DNA of 64,000 bases from Bradyrhizobium sp. cir1 (GTDB lineage Bacteria; Pseudomonadota; Alphaproteobacteria; Rhizobiales; Xanthobacteraceae). Numbering within the stretch: position 1 is the first letter of the stretch; each line of letters begins with the position of its first letter. Location: positions 62,001 through 126,000 of the forward strand of contig NZ_JACIHE010000015.1 of NCBI RefSeq assembly GCF_014198245.1. The letters run 5' to 3'. Of this stretch, positions 32,830 to 40,506 are shown one piece after another. A model generated the notes under the pieces. The model had not been told where the DNA came from, did no database searches, and saw only the letters and a program-made list of their open reading frames with translations. The translations under genes were made by a program, and so were the position numbers.

Positions 32830-33678
32830 ATGGTTACACGTCGTGATGTTGCATCGATTGTCGGACTTAGTGTCGGACTTGGCGCCGCGACGGCGGCCTC
32901 GCTGGCCGTGGCCCAGAGCGCCGATCCGAACGAATCGACCTTCGCCCGCATCCGCCGGACCAAGAAGATGCGGATCGGCGCGGTCGGCGGCGGCGCCCCC
33001 TATTACATGAAGGATCTCGCCACCGGCCAGTGGAAAGGCTTCTACATCGACATTGCCAAAGGCCTCGCCGACGACATGGAGGCCGAGCTCGAGATCACCG
33101 AGACCACCTGGGGCAATTCGGTGCTCGACCTGCAGTCCAACAAGATCGACATCTTCTTCGGCCTCAACCCGACTCCGAAGCGCGCGCTGGTGGTCGACTT
33201 CTCGGTGCCGGTGTTCAACAACGCCTTCGGCATCCTCTGCAAGAAGGACTTCAAGCCGAAGAGCTGGGCCGAATTGAACTCGCCCGACATCAAGATCGCG
33301 GTCGACCAGGGCTCCTCGCACGACCAGGTCGTCAGCCGCCTGACGCCGAAGGCACAGATCACACGGCTCAAGACCGCCGACGATGCCACCGCCGCGCTGC
33401 AGACCGGCCGCGTCGATGCGCAGTGCCTGATCACCATGCTGTCGCTCACCGTGCTGAAGAAGAACCCCTCGCTCGGCCAGTTCGTGCTGCCGACCCCGGT
33501 GTTCGCCACCACGTCCAACGCCGGCTTCCGCCGCGAGACCGACAAGACCTGGCGCGACTACGTCAACACCTGGATCGACTTCAACAAGGGCCTCGGCTTC
33601 ATCCGCAACGCGATCATCACGAATATGGAGCTCGTGGGCGTGACCGAGGCGGACATTCCGCCGGGGGTTTCGCTGTAA
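32830..33678 (+). CDS. Polar amino-acid-type ABC transporter substrate-binding protein
   Basis: A 282-residue periplasmic protein from the ATG at 32830; an in-frame TTG at 32821 is a weaker start. Residues 1-30 are a signal (TRRDVASIVGLSVGLGAATA, ending AVAQS). The mature part is a type II binding protein (SBP family 3): KMRIGAVGGGAPYYMKD, FYIDIAKGLADDM, LDLQSNKIDIFFG, and VDQGSSHDQVV. It heads a five-gene unit with one permease, one ATPase, an SDR and an enolase-superfamily enzyme. The ligand is probably an amino acid or related acid; none can be named. Confidence 0.92.
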   Translation: MVTRRDVASIVGLSVGLGAATAASLAVAQSADPNESTFARIRRTKKMRIGAVGGGAPYYMKDLATGQWKGFYIDIAKGLADDMEAELEITETTWGNSVLDLQSNKIDIFFGLNPTPKRALVVDFSVPVFNNAFGILCKKDFKPKSWAELNSPDIKIAVDQGSSHDQVVSRLTPKAQITRLKTADDATAALQTGRVDAQCLITMLSLTVLKKNPSLGQFVLPTPVFATTSNAGFRRETDKTWRDYVNTWIDFNKGLGFIRNAIITNMELVGVTEADIPPGVSL

Positions 33679-33687
33679 GAGCAGCGC

Positions 33688-33787
33688 CGTCATTCCGGGG
33701 CTCGCGAAGCGAGAACTATGGTGCGCAATTGCGCACCTGAGAATCTCGAGATTCCGGGCTCGCCCTTCGGGCGCCCCGGAATGACAG
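33688..33787. repeat. Palindromic repeat, family A-like, inside the ABC operon
   Basis: CGTCATTCCGGGGCTCGCGA and CCCCGGAATGACAG are complementary ends; inside are CTCGCGAAGCGAG, TGCGCAATTGCGCA and GGGCTCGCCCTTCGGGCGCCC hairpins. The plan matches family A but the middle sequence differs. It separates the binding-protein gene from its permease, where it could lower expression of downstream genes relative to the binding protein. Confidence 0.8.
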
Positions 33788-33816
33788 TACCAGGCGCACG
33801 ACGAGTTAACACACGC

Positions 33817-34479
33817 ATGTATCAGTGGGACTTCGGCATCCTCTGGAGCTATCGCTGGCTCTTTCTCAACGGGCTCGGCGTCACCGTCGGCTTCACCGTG
33901 GTCATCGTCGTCTGCGGGTTGCTGTTCGGCCTGCTTGGCGCGTTCGGCAGCCTGTCGCGCATCAGGGCGCTGCGGCTGACTGCGCTGGCCTTCATCGAGG
34001 CGTTTCGCTGCACGCCGATCCTGGTGCAGCTGATCTGGTTCTACTACGCGCTGCCGATTCTCGCCGGTGTCGAGATGACGCCGATCACGGCCTCGGCGCT
34101 GGCGCTGTCGCTCTATGGCGGCTCGTTCTATTCGGAGATCATCCGCGGCGGCATCGTCTCGATCGACAGCGGCCAGTCGGAGGCCGGTGCCGCGCTCGGC
34201 ATGACGCCGATCCAGGCCATGCGTCGCATCGTGCTGCCGCAGGCGATCAAGCGGATGATCCCGGCACTGATGAACCAGTCGATCATCCAGTTCAAGAACA
34301 CGTCACTGGTCTCGGTGCTGGCGGTGCCCGATCTGGTCTACCAGAGCCAGGTCGCCGCCCATGACAGCTACCGGCCGCTGGAAACCTACACCGCGGTCGC
34401 GGTCGCCTATGCGGCGATCCTGATTCCGCTCACCATCATCGTCCGCCGCGGCGAGAAGCGACTGGCGGTGAGCGAATGA
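33817..34479 (+). CDS. Polar amino-acid ABC transporter permease
   Basis: A 220-residue HisM/GlnP-type permease from the ATG at 33817. The first helix is VTVGFTVVIVVCGLLFGLL, followed by the family's FIEAFRCTPILVQLIWFYYALP, then GGSFYSEIIRGGIVSIDSGQ, and the EAA loop EAGAALGMTPIQAMRRIVLPQA, which contacts the ATPase. It is the only permease in the unit, so it presumably forms a homodimer. Its stop overlaps the ATPase start by 4 bp (ATGA). Confidence 0.95.
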   Translation: MYQWDFGILWSYRWLFLNGLGVTVGFTVVIVVCGLLFGLLGAFGSLSRIRALRLTALAFIEAFRCTPILVQLIWFYYALPILAGVEMTPITASALALSLYGGSFYSEIIRGGIVSIDSGQSEAGAALGMTPIQAMRRIVLPQAIKRMIPALMNQSIIQFKNTSLVSVLAVPDLVYQSQVAAHDSYRPLETYTAVAVAYAAILIPLTIIVRRGEKRLAVSE

Positions 34480-35282
34480 GCGAGGCATCCAAGACCACTT
34501 CGAAAATCGAAATCCGCAGCCTTCGCAAGAGCTTTGGCAGCAACGAGGTCCTGAAGAACATCAATCTCGACGTCGCCAAGGGCGGTGTCGTCGCGCTGAT
34601 CGGGCCGTCGGGCTCGGGCAAGTCGACGCTGCTCCGTTGCATCAATTTGCTGGTCGTACCCGACGGCGGCAGCGTCCGCGTCGGCGACACCCGCTTTGCA
34701 TTCGGTGAAGGTGCAAAGCTCCCCGATGTGAAGACTCTCGCAAAGTTCCGCGCCACCACCGGCATGGTGTTCCAGCACTTCAACCTGTTCCCGCACATGA
34801 CGACCCTTCAGAACGTGATGGAGGGCCCGGTCACGGTGCGCCGCATGGCCAAGGCCGAGGCCGAGAAGCTCGCGCGGGCACAGCTGGCAAAAGTGGGCCT
34901 TGCCGAGAAAGCCGACCAATATCCGGCAACGCTCTCCGGCGGACAGAAGCAGCGCGTCGCGATCGCACGCGCGCTCGCGATGGAACCTGACGTCATGCTG
35001 TTCGACGAGGCCACCTCCGCGCTCGATCCCGAGCTCGTCGGCGAGGTGCTGAACGTGATGCAGCGCCTGGCGTCCGAAGGCATGACCATGGTGATCGTGA
35101 CGCACGAGATCGCGTTTGCCCGCGAGGTTGCCGACCGCCTGATCTTCATGCGCGACGGTGTCGTGGTCGAGGAAGGCCCGGCGCGGCAGGTGATCGACAA
35201 TCCGCAGGAGGCCACCACGCGGGCCTTCCTCAGCCATTTCCACCGCACCGGTGCACTCCCGCCGGCCAATACAGCATCGTGA
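34476..35282 (+). CDS. Polar amino-acid ABC transporter ATPase
   Basis: A 268-residue GlnQ/HisP-type ATPase. Walker A is GPSGSGKSTLL, signature LSGGQKQRVAIARAL, Walker B VMLFDEATSALDPE, switch His in VTHEIAFA. It overlaps the permease gene by 4 bp and the SDR gene's ATG by 1 bp, showing tight coupling through the operon. Confidence 0.96.
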   Translation: MSEASKTTSKIEIRSLRKSFGSNEVLKNINLDVAKGGVVALIGPSGSGKSTLLRCINLLVVPDGGSVRVGDTRFAFGEGAKLPDVKTLAKFRATTGMVFQHFNLFPHMTTLQNVMEGPVTVRRMAKAEAEKLARAQLAKVGLAEKADQYPATLSGGQKQRVAIARALAMEPDVMLFDEATSALDPELVGEVLNVMQRLASEGMTMVIVTHEIAFAREVADRLIFMRDGVVVEEGPARQVIDNPQEATTRAFLSHFHRTGALPPANTAS

Positions 35283-36037
35283 TGCCAAACATCGATCGCG
35301 CCTATCTCGTCACCGGTGCCGCCAGCGGCATCGGCCGCGCCACCGCAAAGCTGCTCGCGGCCCCCGGCACCGCATTGCTGCTGCACACACGTTCCAACGC
35401 AGAAGGCCTCGACGCCGCGGCCGCGGAGGCCGAAGCGAAAGGCGCCGTTGTTGCAAAATGCCTCGGCGATCTCGCGGAGGAGGCGGCCGTCACCGACACG
35501 ATCGCCGCCGTGCAATCCGCCTTCGGCCGGCTCGATGGACTGGTTCTCGTCGGCGGCCATGCCCGCCGCGGCAGTGCGATCGGCACGCCGGCGGATGAGT
35601 TCCGCAAGGCCATGGACGAATCGGCGCTGGCGTTCACGCGTCTCGTCGACGCGGCACTGCCGCTGTTGCGTGCAGGGCGCGATGCGCGGATCGTCGCAGT
35701 GTCCTCCTTCGTCGCGCACGCGATTCGCCCGGAATTCGCGCCCTTCGCCGCGACGGCGGCAAGCCGCTCCGCGCTGGAAGCCCTGGTGCGACTGACCGCA
35801 ATGGAGCTCGCGAAAGACGGCATCACCGTCAACGCGGTTGCGCCCGGCCTCATCGTCAAGGACAAGCCAAGCGAGAGCCGGCTGTCGCCCGAGCAGATCG
35901 CCGCGACCGAGGCGCTGATCCCGATGCACCGCCGCGGGCGGCCGGAGGAAGTCGCCGAAATCATCGCCTTCCTGGCGTCCCCGAAGGCGTCCTACGTCAC
36001 CGGCCAGGTCTGGCACGTCAATGGAGGCCTGACATGA
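35282..36037 (+). CDS. SDR-family protein lacking the catalytic Tyr-Lys pair
   Basis: A 251-residue short-chain dehydrogenase/reductase-like protein from the ATG at 35282 (a GTG at 35279 is possible). The dinucleotide site TGAASGIGRATAKLL and the C-terminal GRPEEVAEIIAFLASPKASYVTGQ are normal, and AVSSF keeps a Ser. But the active-site helix reads ATAASRSALEAL where canonical enzymes have YxxSK: Tyr is replaced by Thr and Lys by Arg. The NNAG motif is replaced by VGGHA. It therefore may not be an oxidoreductase of the usual kind. It is embedded between the ABC ATPase and the enolase-superfamily gene, overlapping the latter by 4 bp. Confidence 0.88.
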   Translation: MPNIDRAYLVTGAASGIGRATAKLLAAPGTALLLHTRSNAEGLDAAAAEAEAKGAVVAKCLGDLAEEAAVTDTIAAVQSAFGRLDGLVLVGGHARRGSAIGTPADEFRKAMDESALAFTRLVDAALPLLRAGRDARIVAVSSFVAHAIRPEFAPFAATAASRSALEALVRLTAMELAKDGITVNAVAPGLIVKDKPSESRLSPEQIAATEALIPMHRRGRPEEVAEIIAFLASPKASYVTGQVWHVNGGLT

Positions 36038-37161
36038 CCGAAGCAACCGTCGAACGCATCAGGCTGTTCCTGATCGAGAGCCCGATCAAGATGGCGCGCC
36101 TGCAGGGCGTCGGCAACGTCAAGGGCACCGTGAAGCGTGTGCTGATCGAGCTCACCTCCAGTGACGGCATCATCGGCTGGGGCGAGGCGGCGCCGTGGGA
36201 GGTGTTTACCGGCACGCCGGAAGCAGCGTTCTCGGCACTCGACATCTATCTGCGGCCGATCGTGCTCGGCAAGCCGGTGCGCCGCATCCGCGCGCTGATG
36301 GCCGAGATCGACCGCGCGCTGGTCGGACATGCCGAGGCCAAGGTCGCCATCGAGATGGCGTTGCTCGACATCGTCGGCAAATCGTCGGGACTTTCGGTCG
36401 CCGACCTGCTCGGCGGCCGCGTGCGCGACACGATTCCGCTCTCGTTCTCGATCGCCGATCCGGATTTCGTCGCCGATCTCGAACGCATGCGGAAAATGGT
36501 TCCGGACGGCAACGTCATCTACAAGGTCAAGACCGGGGTAAAACCGCATCGCGAGGATCTCGATCATCTCGAGGCGATCCGGAAAGAATTCGGCGACAAG
36601 GTCGATCTGCGCGTCGACTACAACCAGGCGCTGGCGCCGTTCGGCGCCATCAAGATTTTGCGCGATGTCGAACAGTTCGCGCCGACCTTCATCGAGCAGC
36701 CGGTGCCGCGCAAATATCTCGACGTGATGGCGCAGCTCACCGCGGCGCTGGAAACGCCGGTGCTCGCCGACGAAAGCTGCTTCGACCGCCGCGACATGAT
36801 GGAGGTGGTGCGCCGTGAGGCGGCGGACGCCGTCTCGATCAAGCTGATGAAGGCGGGCGGCCTGTTCGAGGCGCAAGCGATCATGGCGATCGCCGATATT
36901 GCCGGCCTGCCCGGCTATGGCGGCACGCTGTGGGAGGGTGGCATTGGCCTTGCCGCCGGCACGCAGCTGATCGCGGCAACACCGGGCATTTCGCTCGGCT
37001 GCGAATTCTACATGCCGCACCACGTGCTGACCGAGGACGTGCTGGAAGAGCGCGTCGCCAACCGCGCCGGCCATGTCGTGGTGCCCGACGGCCCCGGCCT
37101 CGGCATCCGTGTCAGCGAAGCCTCGATCCGCGCCAATGCGCGGGTGCTGGCGGAGGGGTAG
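36034..37161 (+). CDS. Enolase-superfamily enzyme, muconate lactonizing/racemase type
   Basis: A 375-residue barrel enzyme. All MLE-subgroup residues are present: the KxK motif in YKVKTG (Lys164, Lys166), metal ligands Asp195 (RVDYNQ), Glu221 (FIEQPVP) and Asp246 (VLADES), and Lys270 opposite (SIKLMKAGG). Such enzymes abstract an alpha-proton of a carboxylate to racemise, epimerise, dehydrate or cycloisomerise it. With Lys on both faces, racemase/epimerase or cycloisomerase chemistry is possible. Last gene of the ABC-SDR-MLE operon; the transported compound is presumably its substrate or precursor. Confidence 0.93.
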   Translation: MTEATVERIRLFLIESPIKMARLQGVGNVKGTVKRVLIELTSSDGIIGWGEAAPWEVFTGTPEAAFSALDIYLRPIVLGKPVRRIRALMAEIDRALVGHAEAKVAIEMALLDIVGKSSGLSVADLLGGRVRDTIPLSFSIADPDFVADLERMRKMVPDGNVIYKVKTGVKPHREDLDHLEAIRKEFGDKVDLRVDYNQALAPFGAIKILRDVEQFAPTFIEQPVPRKYLDVMAQLTAALETPVLADESCFDRRDMMEVVRREAADAVSIKLMKAGGLFEAQAIMAIADIAGLPGYGGTLWEGGIGLAAGTQLIAATPGISLGCEFYMPHHVLTEDVLEERVANRAGHVVVPDGPGLGIRVSEASIRANARVLAEG

Positions 37162-37181
37162 GGAGACGCGCGCTCGCCTTC

Positions 37182-37321
37182 ACCTCGCCCCGCCTGCGGG
37201 GAGAGGTCGGAATTCAAACGAAGTTTGAATTCCGGGTGAGGGGGTACAGATCTCTCCGATATCTCGCGTGCGGAGAGAGGCCCCTCACCCCAACCCTCTC
37301 CCCGTAAGAACGGGGAGAGGG
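37182..37321. repeat. Palindromic repeat, family C, copy 3
   Basis: CCTCGCCCCGCCTGCGGGGA start, internal GGAATTCAAACGAAGTTTGAATTCC hairpin, GGGTGAGGGGG, then CCCCTCACCCC and CCCCGTAAGAACGGGG. It closes the ABC operon and leaves about 120 bp for the next promoter. Confidence 0.85.
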
Positions 37322-37441
37322 AGAAGAAAGTGACGATCGAGTATGCAGAGGCCGCGGGGCCCAATCCTTCCCCTGGCTAAATCCCTATCGTATGGTCGCA
37401 CCAAACAAGCCCGACCCCCATCGGGCCATCCGGAAACGCAT

Positions 37442-37861
37442 ATGCCCGAACCCGCCTGGTCGCTGCACTCCCGCCTGAAAGAGGACACCATCGACATCGG
37501 CGATCTGCCGCTGTCGAAAGTGCTGGTCATCAAGGACGCGCATTATCCCTGGCTGCTGCTGGTGCCGCGGCGGGTCGATGCGATCGAGATCATCGATCTC
37601 GACGAGGTGCAGCAGGCGCAGCTGATGACAGAGATCTCCCGCGTCTCGCGCGCGCTGAAGGAGATCACCAAATGCGACAAGCTCAACATCGCCGCGCTCG
37701 GCAATCTCGTGCCGCAGCTTCACGTCCACATCATAGCGCGGCGGACCAGTGACGCGGCGTGGCCGCGACCGGTCTGGGGCGTGATGCCACCCCTCGCGCA
37801 TGACGCCGCGGAGGTGCAGAATTTCATCAGCGCGCTTCGCCGAAAAATCTGGTTGGGTTGA
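37442..37861 (+). CDS. HIT-domain protein
   Basis: A 139-residue protein from the ATG at 37442 (MPEPAWSLH). The HIT core is clear (FSALP-like IGDLPLSKVLVIKDAHYPWLL, KLNIAALGNLVPQLHVHIIAR). The histidine triad reads Q-x-H-x-H: the first His is Gln, as in several HIT subgroups, while the middle nucleophile His is kept. A tryptophan-rich AAWPRPVWGV follows. Likely a nucleotide hydrolase or transferase. Only 10 bp separate it from nudC, a nucleotide pyrophosphatase, which supports a role in nucleotide turnover. Confidence 0.9.
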   Translation: MPEPAWSLHSRLKEDTIDIGDLPLSKVLVIKDAHYPWLLLVPRRVDAIEIIDLDEVQQAQLMTEISRVSRALKEITKCDKLNIAALGNLVPQLHVHIIARRTSDAAWPRPVWGVMPPLAHDAAEVQNFISALRRKIWLG

Positions 37862-37871
37862 AAGAACAACA

Positions 37872-38810
37872 ATGTCAGCATTCGACGCATTTCCGCTGGG
37901 ACAGCCGGCCTTCGTCACCAACGTCCTCGATCGCGCCGCGCATTTGCGCCGCGACGACGAAAAGCTGTTCGCGCTGGAACAGAAGCCGTCCTCACGCGCT
38001 TACGTCGTCTACCGCGATTCGCTGCTGGTGAAGCGCGAGGGCGACAAGGTGCGCGCGCTGCTGGGAATCGACGAGGCGCTGAAATGCGGCGCCAATCCCG
38101 GAACGATCTTCCTGGGCCTGCGTGACGGCGCGGCCGTGTTCGGCATGGGCTTGTCGCAGGCCGCGGCCGAAAAGCTGATCGGCCGCGAGGACTACACCAT
38201 CACCGAGCTGCGCGGCATGGCGATGCAGGGCGCGATTCCGCCCGACGAGCTCGCGGCGATCGCGATGGCGAAGTCGATGGTCGGCTGGCATCAGCGCCAT
38301 GGCTATTGCGCCAATTGCGGCACCCGCAGCGCGATGAAGGAAGGCGGCTGGAAACGGGATTGCCCGAGCTGCAAGGCCGAGCATTTTCCGCGCACGGACC
38401 CTGTGGTGATCATGCACGTCGCCTCCGGAGAGAAGTGCCTGCTCGGCCGTCAGAAGCACTTCCCGCCCGGCATGTATTCCTGCCTCGCCGGCTTCGTCGA
38501 GGCGGCTGAGACGATCGAGGACGCGGTACGCCGCGAGATCCTCGAGGAATCGGGCATAAGCTGCACCGACGTGCAATATTACATGACGCAGCCCTGGCCT
38601 TATCCGTCGTCGCTGATGATCGGCTGCAGCGCGCGGGCCGTGAGCGAGGATATCGTTGTCGATCACGCCGAGCTGGAAGACGCGCGCTGGTTCACGCGCG
38701 AGGAGGCGGCAAAGATGCTGACGCGGACGCATCCCGACGGACTCGCCGGACCGCACCCGTTCGCGATCGCCCATCATCTGCTCGGGCGCTGGGTACACGA
38801 CAAGAGCTGA
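37872..38810 (+). CDS. nudC: NADH pyrophosphatase NudC
   Basis: A 312-residue Nudix hydrolase that splits NAD(H) to AMP and NMN(H) and removes NAD caps from RNA in E. coli. Start ATG at 37872. It has the zinc ribbon CANCG...CPSC, the Nudix box GFVEAAETIEDAVRREILEE ending SGI, and the NudC-specific TQPWPYPSSLM, close to the SQPWPFPxS consensus. It lies between the HIT gene and a PfkB kinase 6 bp downstream, probably one operon. Confidence 0.96.
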   Translation: MSAFDAFPLGQPAFVTNVLDRAAHLRRDDEKLFALEQKPSSRAYVVYRDSLLVKREGDKVRALLGIDEALKCGANPGTIFLGLRDGAAVFGMGLSQAAAEKLIGREDYTITELRGMAMQGAIPPDELAAIAMAKSMVGWHQRHGYCANCGTRSAMKEGGWKRDCPSCKAEHFPRTDPVVIMHVASGEKCLLGRQKHFPPGMYSCLAGFVEAAETIEDAVRREILEESGISCTDVQYYMTQPWPYPSSLMIGCSARAVSEDIVVDHAELEDARWFTREEAAKMLTRTHPDGLAGPHPFAIAHHLLGRWVHDKS

Positions 38811-38816
38811 CCGCCG

Positions 38817-39740
38817 ATGGCGCCATCTGGGATCGCGCCGCGCGTCCTCTGCATCGGCATTCCCGTGCGCGATCTCACCTTTCGGGTCGAGGCCGTGCCC
38901 GCGCGCGGCAGCAAGGCTAATGCCAGCCATCTCGCGGAGATCTGTGGCGGCAATGCGCTCAACGCCGCGATCGCGATGGCGCGACTTGGCGGCCGCGTCG
39001 CGTTCGCGGGTCCCATGGGCGATGCGCGGGAGACGTCGAGCGATTTCATTCTCGCGCAAATGGCGCAGGAGGGCATCGACACCACGCACATTGTGCGCAT
39101 GCCGGGCCTGACCACGCCGGTCTCGGCGATCATGATCGAGCCCTCCGGCGAGCGGACGCTCACGATCTATCGCGATCCCGGCCTGTGGCACGTGAAACTG
39201 CCCGACGCTGACGACCTGCTCGCCGATTGCCAGGCGGTCCTGATCGAGAGTCGCTGCGGCGCCTTTTGTATCGATCTCTGCGTCGAGGCACGCCGGCGCG
39301 GCATTCCCGTCATCGTCGGCGTCGACCGCGCGATGTCGTTGCAGGACGAATTCCTCACCGCCGCCTCGCACCTGCTGTTCGCCAGCGAGCAGGTGCAGGA
39401 GACCGCCGGCATCGCCGACGATGGCGAGGCGTTGAAGCGTCTCTCCGCCCTGACGCCGGCCTTCCTCGCCGCCACCCGCGGCCCGCAAGGCACGATCTGG
39501 CTGGACGAGGCGGGCGCGCTTGAGGAGACGCCAGCCTTCCCGGTCGAGGCAGTCGATACGCTTGGCGCCGGCGACGTCTTCCATGGTGCATTCGCGCTTT
39601 GCCTCGCCGAGGGTAAGGGGGTGCGGGAGGCGCTGCGATTCGCCGCGGCCACCGCAGCGCTGAAATGCACCCGCCATGGCGGGGGCCTGGCCGCCCCGCA
39701 ACGCATTGAAGTTGAAGAGTTTTTACGCAGCCAACCCTAG
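38817..39740 (+). CDS. PfkB-family sugar kinase
   Basis: A 307-residue ribokinase-fold kinase. It starts with VLCIGIPVRDLTFRVEAVP, has the Gly-rich substrate site GGNALNAAIAMARLGG, a SAIMIEPSGERTL strand pair, and the catalytic DTLGAGDVFHGAFA near the C-terminus with Asp as base. The precise sugar or nucleoside substrate is not visible. Its start is 6 bp after nudC, so co-transcription with HIT and nudC is likely. Confidence 0.92.
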   Translation: MAPSGIAPRVLCIGIPVRDLTFRVEAVPARGSKANASHLAEICGGNALNAAIAMARLGGRVAFAGPMGDARETSSDFILAQMAQEGIDTTHIVRMPGLTTPVSAIMIEPSGERTLTIYRDPGLWHVKLPDADDLLADCQAVLIESRCGAFCIDLCVEARRRGIPVIVGVDRAMSLQDEFLTAASHLLFASEQVQETAGIADDGEALKRLSALTPAFLAATRGPQGTIWLDEAGALEETPAFPVEAVDTLGAGDVFHGAFALCLAEGKGVREALRFAAATAALKCTRHGGGLAAPQRIEVEEFLRSQP

Positions 39741-39813
39741 AGCGATTCCACCGGTGCGCCGAGATTATGGGCTTGCTGTGGAAAGATTTTCTCTATATCA
39801 GGGAAATCGACCC

Positions 39814-40347
39814 ATGAAATGGAACAAAGTTCTTCAAATGACTGATGTCGCCGTCCAGATCCCCGAGACCAGCCGCCGCCTCGACGCCATCGACCGCAAG
39901 ATCCTGATGGTACTCCAGGAAGATGCCTCCCTGTCCGTTGCCGAGATCGGTGACCGTGTCGGGCTGTCCTCGACCCCGTGCTGGAAGCGTATCCAGCGCC
40001 TGGAGGCCGATGGCGTGATCCTGAAGCGGGTCGCCCTCGTCGACCAGAACAAGATCGGGCTCGGCATCTCCGTGTTCGTGTCGGTCGAGAGCGCCGATCA
40101 CTCCGACGCCTGGCTGAAGCGATTCGCCGAGGCCGTGAGCGCCATGCCGGAGGTGATGGAATTCTACCGCATGGCCGGCGATGTCGACTACATGCTGCGC
40201 GTCGTGGTCGCGGACATGCAGGCCTATGACATCTTCTACAAGAAGCTGATCAGCGCAGTGCCGCTGAAGAACGTCACCTCGCGCTTCGCGATGGAGAAGA
40301 TCAAGTCGGTGACCGCGCTGCCGATCCCGGCGGTGGTGGCGGCTTAA
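39814..40347 (+). CDS. Lrp/AsnC-family transcriptional regulator
   Basis: A 177-residue regulator from the ATG at 39814, preceded by AGGGAA at good spacing; an ATG at 39838 is also possible. The winged helix (LDAIDRKILMVLQEDASLSV, then VGLSSTPCWKRIQRLEADGV) is followed by a RAM ligand domain (VFVSVESADHSDAWLKRFAE...VVVADMQAYDIFYKKL). Such proteins sense amino acids. No obvious divergent target is adjacent; a family A palindrome follows. Confidence 0.93.
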   Translation: MKWNKVLQMTDVAVQIPETSRRLDAIDRKILMVLQEDASLSVAEIGDRVGLSSTPCWKRIQRLEADGVILKRVALVDQNKIGLGISVFVSVESADHSDAWLKRFAEAVSAMPEVMEFYRMAGDVDYMLRVVVADMQAYDIFYKKLISAVPLKNVTSRFAMEKIKSVTALPIPAVVAA

Positions 40348-40365
40348 GTCTCACCACACGAAAAC

Positions 40366-40469
40366 TGTCATCGCCCGGCTTGACCGGGCGATCCAGTACG
40401 CCGTGACGCCAGTGATAGAATCGAGAGGCCGCGGCGTACTGGATCACCCGCTTTCGCGGGTGATGACAG
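40366..40469. repeat. Palindromic repeat, family A, copy 5
   Basis: Left hairpin TCGCCCGGCTTGACCGGGCGA, ATCCAGTACGCCG, variable middle, TACTGGATCACCCGCTTTCG closing as GCGGGTGATGACAG. Both hairpin stems differ from other copies, but by paired changes that keep the fold. Confidence 0.9.
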
Positions 40470-40506
40470 CAGTGAATGCGGCAGGCGCGAGCGCGACGGC
40501 CTCATC

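Noticed and set aside
37442..37861. Inactive HIT protein because the first triad histidine is Gln
   Set aside because: The middle, nucleophilic His and the third His are present, and Q-x-H-x-H variants occur in working HIT enzymes.
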